A stretch of 64,000 nucleotides of DNA from DALYDD01 sp031973395 (GTDB taxonomy: Bacteria; Patescibacteriota; Minisyncoccia; Phycocordibacterales; CAIZLB01). Below the pieces are notes generated by a model, which searched no databases, was not told the DNA's origin, and was given only the letters and a program-made list of their open reading frames with translations. A program made the translations under genes and the position numbers. Of the stretch, positions 1 through 6,620 are shown piece after piece (within the stretch, counting starts at the first letter, position 1; the number at the start of each line of letters is the position of its first letter). Location: assembly GCA_031973395.1 (NCBI GenBank), contig DALYDD010000003.1:1-64000 (forward strand), in the 5' to 3' direction.

Positions 1-455
1 CGATTGTCGCCACGACCGTTCGGATCTGGAATCCGATTATACACCGGGATGTGCTGGGCTGGACGCTCCTGATATGTCCCGGCGTGCATCGCCAGGACTT
101 TTGCGGTCGGCGTCGCGGGCTGATCCCCGTGGAACCAGACCTTTTCGCCGGTCCGGCGATTTACCCGCAGGGTCCACTCGCCGGTCCCAGTTCCGGGACG
201 TTGGACTCTTTCAGTCCCACGGTAGATGACCCGGGGTTTAGGATCCCGGCTGGTATAGCTCGGGCGACGCCCGGGCCCACCCTGGTTGCAGAGTACGCTG
301 TCCACAAGACCATGGGCACCAGCGGCGATCATGTCACCAGGACCACCAGGGCCACGTGCATGGCGACGAGGAGGTGCCGATTGGCAGGAGCAGAAGAATG
401 TGGCGAGCAAAGCGGTCAGGATAAGACGGAGGAATTTCAGAGTTGGTGCGTTCAT
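1..455 (-). CDS. Partial GC-rich lipoprotein, function unknown
   Basis: An open frame on the minus strand runs from an ATG at 455 to the window edge without a stop (151 codons, 3' end missing). The N-terminus reads MNAPTLKFLRLILTALLATF followed by FCSCQS, which looks like a lipoprotein signal peptide with a cysteine near residue 22-24. The rest is rich in Arg, Gly and Pro and contains a WTLRVNRRTGEKVWFHG stretch. No family was recognised. The GC content is visibly far above the rest of the window, and no Shine-Dalgarno site is seen. It may be a foreign gene, or the product of a chimeric assembly join. Plus-strand frames over the same bases look like shadows. Confidence 0.5.
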   Translation of the reverse strand, partial: MNAPTLKFLRLILTALLATFFCSCQSAPPRRHARGPGGPGDMIAAGAHGLVDSVLCNQGGPGRRPSYTSRDPKPRVIYRGTERVQRPGTGTGEWTLRVNRRTGEKVWFHGDQPATPTAKVLAMHAGTYQERPAQHIPVYNRIPDPNGRGDN

Positions 456-544
456 GGGAGCTGAGTTATTTGGGAGTTTGGTATGGTGATGATTGCATCA
501 GGTCCAAAAAGACCCGAGGCCACTAACACTAATCGAGATATTGT

Positions 545-672
545 GATTTTGTGAGTGGTATAAACGCAGATAACAAACCACTGCTTTATAAGCCACTTTA
601 AGTTTAAATGAATAATTGGGGAATATAAGGCTAATTAGAGCCATAATCCACGCTTATATCACTCACAAAATC
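545..672. repeat. 128-bp element with terminal inverted repeats
   Basis: The ends are inverted copies of about 30 bp with 24 matches. The outer 13 bases, GATTTTGTGAGTG, match perfectly, followed by TATAA after one mismatch. The interior of about 65 bp has no coding potential. It lies where the GC-rich sequence gives way to normal AT-rich sequence. It could be a MITE-like remnant or a simple hairpin; no target-site duplication is evident. The rest of 456-887 shows no gene: the short minus-strand frame at 703-885 has no recognisable product. Confidence 0.4.
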
Positions 673-887
673 AAGATGATAAACATCTTTGTGAAGGTAC
701 TTTTACAACAATATTATACACCTAAAATGTATAACTGTCAATATGCGACCTTTCCCTATTATTAAACACCAGGGCATCTTTTCCGTTATATTTACAGCCC
801 TTTTTTGGGCCCAGCCAACACCTTTTTCCCGAGAAAAAAGTAAAGAAAAACACCGGCATGTGCTAAAATAATCAGCACAAAACATCT

Positions 888-2771
888 ATGACCATCCACT
901 TCGACGAAGACAAACAAAACCAAAGACTGCGCGCACTTCTTGTTGAGGAAGAAGAAAAAGCTACCCAGATAAAAGCTGAGTCACTAGGACTTCCATATAT
1001 TGACCTCACCAGAATTCCAATTAACACAGACGGTTTGCGACTGGTGATTGAAGAAGATGCACGCGAAGCACATGTAGCAGTTTTTGAAATTGTTGGAAAA
1101 AAAGTTTCTCTCGCTGTAAAAGATTCCACCTCTCCTGAAACTGAAACGATTATCAAAATGCTCAAAGATCATGGATACGAAATCTTTTTGTACATGACCT
1201 CCGCACAAAGCCTGAATAAAGCTTGGGATCGTTACAAAGATCTTTCTTTTGCTTTTGAAACCGAGGCGGGCTCGTTGGATATTTCTAATGATGAAATTGA
1301 AAAATTAATTGAGAAGACGCAAAAGATCGCCGACGTATCTGTTTTGATCCAAGAAGCACTCGGTATAAAAAAGAGTCATCGCATTTCACATATCATCGCA
1401 ATTGTGATGGCGGGAGGACTCGCAACAAAAGCATCTGACGTGCATATCGAACCAGAGGCCGAGTTTGCAAGAATGCGATATCGATTGGATGGTGTACTCG
1501 TTGAAGCTTTACAATTCGATCTCGAAACATATAAATTATTGCTCTCGCGAATCAAATTGCTTTCTGGTTTGAAATTAAATATAAAAGCCAGCGCGCAAGA
1601 TGGGCGCTTTACGGTAAAAATTTATACAAGCGATATAGAAATTCGTACTTCAACTATTCCTGGTGCTTATGGAGAATCAATCGTAATGAGAATTTTGAAT
1701 CCAAAGGAAATTGCGGCAGGTCTCGAAGAATTAGGAATGGCTCCGCGACTACTCGAAGTGTTGAAAACAGAAATCAGTCGACCAAATGGTCTTATTTTGA
1801 CCACAGGTCCGACTGGTTCCGGAAAAACAACAACTCTGTATGCTTTTTTGAAATTTATTCAGAGCCCAGATTTCAAAGTGATCACAATCGAAGATCCTAT
1901 TGAATATCATTTGCCTGGCATTGTGCAAACACAAGTAGAAGAACAAAAAGGATATACGTTTGAGTCTGGTTTGCGAGCAGCGATGCGACAAGATCCAGAC
2001 ATTATCATGGTGGGTGAAATTCGAGACAGTGAGACAGCAAATACAGCCCTGCAAGCGGCGCTTACCGGACACATGGTATTTTCTACCCTTCATACAAATA
2101 ATGCGGCAGGAACGTTCACAAGACTCATCGACCTCGGTGCAGATCCAAAAATTCTCACCTCATCAATTCGTGTTGCCATCGCCCAGCGTTTGATCCGAAA
2201 ACTTTGTCCTGATTGTATGAAAAAGGGGCCGATGCCAGAATCCCGAATTGCTCTGGTTGACGAAGTTCTGTCTTCACTCAAAAAGAATATGCCCGATGCA
2301 GCAGAAGCAAGCGAATTTCCAGTGCGACCAACAGAGGTATACGAGGCTGTGGGTTGTGAAAAATGTAATAAAATCGGGTACAAAGGACGAATTGGTGTGT
2401 ATGAAGCCATTTTGTCTGATCGACAGATCGAACAGACAGTTCGTGAGAATCCAAGTGAAAGAGAAATCCGCGCAGCATCTGTACATCAGGGTATTCTCAA
2501 TATGAAACAAGATGGAGTATTAAAAGTTTTGCGAGGTACGAGCACATTTGATGAATTGGAACGTGTTGTTGATATTACTTTGGATGAAGCACCTATGGAG
2601 GAAAAAACGGATGTGTACGACAGTGGTGCAAACAGTTCTGATCCTCTACTAGCAACGGCCTTACCGACACTCGATCCACTTCCACCACTTGATACAGCTA
2701 TATCGACAAATCCCCCAGACAGCGTTCTGGACAATACACCCGGAACAACAACCGACACACCAATCGATTAA
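888..2771 (+). CDS. GspE/PulE/PilB-type secretion ATPase (orphan copy)
   Basis: A hexameric AAA-like ATPase of the type II secretion / type IV pilus assembly family, cytoplasmic, normally powering pilin polymerisation. Visible parts are an N-terminal MshEN-like region (about 1-130), Walker A GPTGSGKTTT near residue 306, Walker B DPDIIMVGEIRD near 370, the His box TGHMVFSTLHTN, and a zinc-type pair CPDC / CEKC near 440 and 490. A Thr/Pro/Asp-rich tail of about 70 residues follows. It stands apart from the pilB-pilC cluster at 57.7 kb, whose PilB lacks the two CxxC motifs, so the two paralogues probably serve different machines. A TAAAAT box lies 18 nt upstream of the ATG. Confidence 0.9.
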   Translation: MTIHFDEDKQNQRLRALLVEEEEKATQIKAESLGLPYIDLTRIPINTDGLRLVIEEDAREAHVAVFEIVGKKVSLAVKDSTSPETETIIKMLKDHGYEIFLYMTSAQSLNKAWDRYKDLSFAFETEAGSLDISNDEIEKLIEKTQKIADVSVLIQEALGIKKSHRISHIIAIVMAGGLATKASDVHIEPEAEFARMRYRLDGVLVEALQFDLETYKLLLSRIKLLSGLKLNIKASAQDGRFTVKIYTSDIEIRTSTIPGAYGESIVMRILNPKEIAAGLEELGMAPRLLEVLKTEISRPNGLILTTGPTGSGKTTTLYAFLKFIQSPDFKVITIEDPIEYHLPGIVQTQVEEQKGYTFESGLRAAMRQDPDIIMVGEIRDSETANTALQAALTGHMVFSTLHTNNAAGTFTRLIDLGADPKILTSSIRVAIAQRLIRKLCPDCMKKGPMPESRIALVDEVLSSLKKNMPDAAEASEFPVRPTEVYEAVGCEKCNKIGYKGRIGVYEAILSDRQIEQTVRENPSEREIRAASVHQGILNMKQDGVLKVLRGTSTFDELERVVDITLDEAPMEEKTDVYDSGANSSDPLLATALPTLDPLPPLDTAISTNPPDSVLDNTPGTTTDTPID

Positions 2772-2792
2772 TGTCTACTGTGTATAGATCAT

Positions 2793-2821
2793 TTGACACA
2801 GGTAGCCTCGGCGGGTATTGT
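2793..2821 (+). promoter_or_regulatory. Sigma70-type promoter for RNA candidate
   Basis: TTGACA (2793-2798), a 17-nt spacer and TATTGT (2816-2821). The -35 is a perfect consensus. The expected start is near 2828, ahead of a strongly structured stretch with no open frame. Confidence 0.6.
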
Positions 2822-2827
2822 GAAAAA

Positions 2828-3046
2828 CGTTGAGAATTTAGAGCGAGAACACAAAAAGTGTAATCTGCTTAAAAAGAAAAACAGCGCCTTAAATCTCTAA
2901 GCAATGCTTTTGAAACTAAGTTCAGAAGCCCAATCACCCTTCAAGGATAGACTCAGGAACAATCGCAAGCGATTGCACCAAGTCGTCCTATAAGTGAGAC
3001 CGATAAACCCGCAAAGGTCGTATTGCTTAGAGATTTAATGCGCTGT
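2828..3046 (+). ncRNA. Candidate structured small RNA upstream of ruvB
   Basis: The 393-bp gap between the ATPase gene and ruvB holds no coding frame but a strong fold. A long closing stem pairs 2882-2905 with 3022-3045: a 17-bp perfect helix (TTAAATCTCTAAGCAAT) plus 6 more pairs after one mismatch. Inside are three hairpins: CTTTTGAA.../TTCAGAAG, a two-part hairpin ending in CAATCGC-AA-GCGATTG, and GACC.../GGTC. The layout is a multi-branched junction of about 220 nt behind a consensus promoter. I could not match it to 6S RNA, RNase P RNA, SRP RNA or tmRNA by their conserved motifs. It may be a free RNA or a long ruvB leader. Confidence 0.45.
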
Positions 3047-3090
3047 TTCAGTTATCTGTTAGAATACAGGGGTAAGGACAACTAGTCCCT

Positions 3091-3150
3091 GCTAGAATTC
3101 GGAGAAAAATTTAACCGCACTTTCGTGCGATTTCTGAATAATATACTAGC
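3091..3150 (+). promoter_or_regulatory. Hairpin in the ruvB leader
   Basis: Nested pairing GCTAG/CTAGC, ATTC/GAAT, AGAAA/TTTCT and CGCAC-TTTC-GTGCG ends 14 nt before the ruvB start codon. There is no T-run typical of a terminator after the stem. It may be the 3' end of the upstream RNA or a translation-control hairpin. Confidence 0.3.
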
Positions 3151-3164
3151 ATGCAAAGATTTTT

Positions 3165-4220
3165 ATGTCAAGCCCTACCAACCCCATCACCCCAAATCCA
3201 GAAAACGACCTAAATGAGGTCCTTGAGGCTGAGAAAACAGGCCTCGATACAGTTTTAGATCAAGCTTTGCGTCCACAAGCCTTTAAAGACTATGTAGGAC
3301 AGGATCAGATCAAAGAGAATTTGAAAATCCTACTCGGTGCAGCCAAAGAACGCGGTGTCGCACCTGAACATATTTTATTTTATGGCCCACCCGGACTTGG
3401 AAAGACAACCTTGGCTTTATTGATTGCAAAAGAAGCTGGTGCACAAATCAAAACCACATCAGGACCTGCCATTGAGCGTGTAGGTGACCTCGCCTCTATT
3501 CTCACAAACTTATCTCCAGGAGATATTTTATTCATTGATGAAATCCACCGGCTTAACAAAGCAGTCGAAGAAGTTTTGTATCCTGCGATGGAGTCAGGAC
3601 ATATTGATATTATTATTGGAAAAGGACCGTCGGCGCGAACCATCCAACTTGAACTTCCCTCTTTTACACTAATTGCGGCAACGACGCGTATTGCCATGAT
3701 TTCTTCTCCTTTGCGATCTCGTTTTTCAGGTGGTGTTTTTCGATTGGAATTTTATAGCAATGATCAGATTGAAAAAATTATCGGGCGCTCATCTCTTTTA
3801 CTTAATACAAAGCATCATATTGAAACAGAAGATGGTGCCATAAAAGAAATCGCCAAGCGGAGTCGCCAAACACCTCGTACAGCCAATTATTTGCTCAAGC
3901 GCGCACGAGATTATGCCCAGGTGCACAAACTCTCTTTATCAAAAGAAACAGCTGATAAGGCACTCGCCTTGATTGGCATCGATCCATCAGGTCTCACTCA
4001 GTCAGATATTAAAATTTTAGAAACTATTGCCAATAAATATAACGGTGGGCCCGTTGGACTAAACACGATCGCCGCCTCGCTTTCGGAAGACGAAGCCACC
4101 GTCGAAGAATACAATGAGCCGTATTTGATTCAAATTGGATGCATTGAACGAACACCACGAGGACGCACACTCACTGATACGGGGTATAAAATTATCGGAG
4201 CAGAACCACCAATCCGATAA
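3165..4220 (+). CDS. ruvB: Holliday junction branch migration helicase RuvB
   Basis: RuvB is the AAA+ motor that drives branch migration of Holliday junctions with RuvA. The sequence shows Walker A GPPGLGKTT (about residue 73), Walker B DILFIDEIHRLN, sensor and arginine-finger region ATTRIAMISSPLRSRF, and the C-terminal winged helix with EPYLIQIGCIERTPRGRT. The length of 351 residues is normal. ruvC lies about 560 bp downstream on the other strand; ruvA is not in the window. The start is the first in-frame ATG and has no Shine-Dalgarno site. Confidence 0.97.
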   Translation: MSSPTNPITPNPENDLNEVLEAEKTGLDTVLDQALRPQAFKDYVGQDQIKENLKILLGAAKERGVAPEHILFYGPPGLGKTTLALLIAKEAGAQIKTTSGPAIERVGDLASILTNLSPGDILFIDEIHRLNKAVEEVLYPAMESGHIDIIIGKGPSARTIQLELPSFTLIAATTRIAMISSPLRSRFSGGVFRLEFYSNDQIEKIIGRSSLLLNTKHHIETEDGAIKEIAKRSRQTPRTANYLLKRARDYAQVHKLSLSKETADKALALIGIDPSGLTQSDIKILETIANKYNGGPVGLNTIAASLSEDEATVEEYNEPYLIQIGCIERTPRGRTLTDTGYKIIGAEPPIR

Positions 4221-4349
4221 AGGAATTTTAATAATAAAAACATCCTTTATAGGGATCTTGCGGAGCAGCTTGGCTGCGAGCAGAAGCAGTATTTTCAGCA
4301 GAAAATAACTGCGGTCCCAGTAAAGGATGTTTTTATTATTAAAATTCCT
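4221..4349. repeat. Structured element, copy A (long palindrome with conserved core)
   Basis: A perfect 29-bp outer stem (4221-4249 with 4321-4349) encloses a 71-nt core. The core, read on the plus strand, has hairpin GCAGC-TTG-GCTGC and then hairpin GCAG+TATTTT, loop CAGCAG, AAAATA, bulged A, CTGC. The same core, with paired substitutions, occurs at 63865-63971 on the minus strand. The outer stem lies just after the ruvB stop codon and contains the stop codon of the convergent acidic-protein gene, so it may also act as a bidirectional terminator. Confidence 0.75.
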
Positions 4350-4638
4350 CAGCTTGAATATAGTCCCTCTCATCTTCTTCGGCAGAATCTGAATACTTCA
4401 CCGCTGGTGGTGTGTATAAATATGCATCCGGGTCTTCTGGATCAAATTCTGTTGGCTCTTCGGCGCCCTCTACTGGACTTAGTTCTTCGGCCGCGATTAC
4501 CTCATCTGTCTCATCGTCATCATCTTCACCCATATTTGGGGGTGGTAGATCTTCTATTGTGTCAGGGTCCTCAATAGCTTCTTCATCTTTTTCTTCAACC
4601 TCATCTGCAGCATCTGCTGGATCTAAATCATCTGTCAT
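4339..4638 (-). CDS. Small highly acidic protein, unknown function
   Basis: A 99-residue protein dominated by Asp and Glu (for example EDDDDETDEV near the middle) with Pro/Thr/Tyr stretches near the end (AYLYTPPAVKY). There is no membrane segment or recognised domain, and it is likely disordered. The stop codon lies inside the right arm of structured element A. The opposite frame is a low-complexity Ser-rich shadow. It could be an acidic tail-like regulator or a spurious frame, but codon use and the clean start and stop favour a real gene. Confidence 0.55.
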   Translation of the reverse strand: MTDDLDPADAADEVEEKDEEAIEDPDTIEDLPPPNMGEDDDDETDEVIAAEELSPVEGAEEPTEFDPEDPDAYLYTPPAVKYSDSAEEDERDYIQAEEF

Positions 4639-4778
4639 GTGTGTTTTGTAGAAATTGTTAAATATTGATGTATGCGAATATATTTAACACATACAAAAAA
4701 TTACGCAACCTTTAATTAAACCAAAAAACTGTGTATAAGTTTTTTTCCCAGCGGGTCCAGTTATTATTTTGACGTTTT

Positions 4779-5300
4779 TTAGTCCAGTTTTGTAATGCCG
4801 GGCCTATATAAAGCATGAAAAGCAACCGCGGTTGAAATGGCGTCATACTCATCATCGCGAGCCTTTTTATTAATACCCGTAATGAGCTGTATCATTTTAA
4901 TCATCTGAGCCTTGTCGCTTTTGCCATCACCAGTAACCGCTAATTTAATTTGCATCGGATTAATTTCCATTATCTGAAGCCTGGCAGAGCGAGCCGCAAA
5001 CAATAAAGCTCCTCGCACTTCAGCGACACGCATTGCAGTTTTTTGGTTAGATGAAAAAAACAAAGTCTCGATTGCGAAAAAGGTCGGGGAAAACTTTTTT
5101 ATATTTTCATGAAAAGAAGAAACGACTTGCTCCAACCGAGTAATAAATGAATCTTCTGCGGAAGTTTGTATGCAGTCAGAAAAAAGGAGTTTCTCTTTCC
5201 CGCCAGGAATCTTTTCCATCACCGCAATCCCAAAACGGTCATAGCCAGGATCCACAGCAATGACGCGAATACTATTTGCGGTATTTATTTTTGGTTGCAT
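4779..5300 (-). CDS. ruvC: Crossover junction endodeoxyribonuclease RuvC
   Basis: RuvC resolves Holliday junctions by paired nicking. Expected catalytic acidic residues are visible: Asp in IAVDPGYDRFG, Glu in FAIETLFFSSNQKTAM, and the final DDEYDAIS cluster. The length of 173 residues is typical. It ends about 140 bp after the start of the acidic-protein gene and lies just downstream of tyrS (18-bp gap), so it may be read from the tyrS transcript. Confidence 0.96.
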   Translation of the reverse strand: MQPKINTANSIRVIAVDPGYDRFGIAVMEKIPGGKEKLLFSDCIQTSAEDSFITRLEQVVSSFHENIKKFSPTFFAIETLFFSSNQKTAMRVAEVRGALLFAARSARLQIMEINPMQIKLAVTGDGKSDKAQMIKMIQLITGINKKARDDEYDAISTAVAFHALYRPGITKLD

Positions 5301-5318
5301 GTGAACTCTTTCACAAAC

Positions 5319-6512
5319 TTATTGCACCTTGAAAGAGACGAATCGTTTTTTACCAACTTTCAAGACAAGGTCTTGGGTAATGAGAAAATTAAAATCTGAG
5401 ACGGCATCAGTTCCGTTAATTTTGACCGCACCCTCACCAACCAAGCGTTTGAATTCGGTCATCGACGCCACAATGTTTTTTGCGAGCAAAGCGGCACCAA
5501 GTTTTTCACCTTTTGATACAGAGAACACTTCGATATCGGTAGGAATCTCTCCTTTAGAAAAAGCTTTGGCGAAATAGTTGACTGCCTCTTTTGCAGCTTC
5601 CTCACCGTGATAGATTTTTACAATTTCAAATGCAAGGCGAGACTTGAGTTCTTTTGGATTGGTCTGAGGTGAGTTGAGTTGGTTTTTTATTTTTTCCAGC
5701 TCTACATCACCCACAAAAGTACACAACTCAAAGCCAATGGCGATCATGCCGTCGGTCCAGCTCATAATTTTTCCAAACATTTCTGTATTTGAATCGGCCA
5801 AAGAAACCATATTCCCTTCTGATTTTCCCATCTTTTTTCCCGTCGAATCAGTGAGCAACTTCATAGTTATCGCAACCTTTTCTTTATTATGAAGTTTTTT
5901 CTGAAAATCGCGGCCCACCAACATATTGAACATCTGATCATTGCCACCAATTTCAACATCTACATCCATTGCTACACTGTCATATCCTTGCAAAAGCGGA
6001 TACATAAACTCGTGAATATAGATTGGCTTACCTTCCTCCATTCTTTTTGCAAACATATCTCGTTTCAACATTTGATCTACTGTCATAAGTGAAGTGAGTT
6101 CCAAAACATCCTTCATTCCTAATTTGCGCAACCATTTTGAATTAAAAGCGATCTTGGCGGCGTTTTTACCCGTAAAACTAATGAGTTTGCTCGCCTGTTT
6201 TTTATATGACTTTAAATTATTTTTTATTTCCTTTTCTGTGAGAGTCTTCCGGACCGCCGCCTTGTCAGTTGGGTCTCCGATAAGGGCAGTAAAGTCGCCC
6301 ATCAGCAAAATAACTTGATGTCCTAAATCCTGAAATTCTTTCAGTTTTTTGATTGTAATCGCGTGCCCAATATGTAGAGACGGGCCAGTTGGGTCAATAC
6401 CTAGATAGACTTTTAATCTTTTACCCTCTTCTAGACGCTTAGCAAGATATTCTTTTGAGGGGAAGATTTCCTCAACACTTCCATGTATAAGCTGATCGAT
6501 TTGGTCTTTCAT
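5319..6512 (-). CDS. tyrS: Tyrosine-tRNA ligase
   Basis: A class I aminoacyl-tRNA synthetase charging tRNA-Tyr. It shows YLGIDPTGPSLHIGHA (HIGH motif, about residue 45-50), the KMGKSEGN version of the KMSKS loop near 232, and a C-terminal S4-like RNA-binding domain (about 330-397). Its 397 residues are normal for the shorter bacterial type. A TATAAT box lies 11 nt before the ATG. Confidence 0.96.
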   Translation of the reverse strand: MKDQIDQLIHGSVEEIFPSKEYLAKRLEEGKRLKVYLGIDPTGPSLHIGHAITIKKLKEFQDLGHQVILLMGDFTALIGDPTDKAAVRKTLTEKEIKNNLKSYKKQASKLISFTGKNAAKIAFNSKWLRKLGMKDVLELTSLMTVDQMLKRDMFAKRMEEGKPIYIHEFMYPLLQGYDSVAMDVDVEIGGNDQMFNMLVGRDFQKKLHNKEKVAITMKLLTDSTGKKMGKSEGNMVSLADSNTEMFGKIMSWTDGMIAIGFELCTFVGDVELEKIKNQLNSPQTNPKELKSRLAFEIVKIYHGEEAAKEAVNYFAKAFSKGEIPTDIEVFSVSKGEKLGAALLAKNIVASMTEFKRLVGEGAVKINGTDAVSDFNFLITQDLVLKVGKKRFVSFKVQ

Positions 6513-6620
6513 ATTTTTGCTAAATTATATGTCGTTAAATCTAGCATATATCCCCCTATTTTGGTATGCTTTCACTAAGACTCCGCCTAGTAAGAGTAAT
6601 TTCTATTTTAATAATATTTC

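Noticed and set aside
703..885. Short minus-strand ORF upstream of the orphan ATPase
   Set aside because: Cys/Phe/Arg-rich with no recognisable domain and overlapping a likely promoter region of the next gene; treated as noise.
2828..3046. 6S RNA, RNase P RNA, SRP RNA or tmRNA
   Set aside because: The long stem invited a 6S call, but conserved cores of none of these could be found by eye, so it is left unnamed.
4412..4651. Ser-rich plus-strand ORF opposite the acidic gene
   Set aside because: Low-complexity Ser/Ala mirror of an Asp/Glu-coding strand; a typical shadow.
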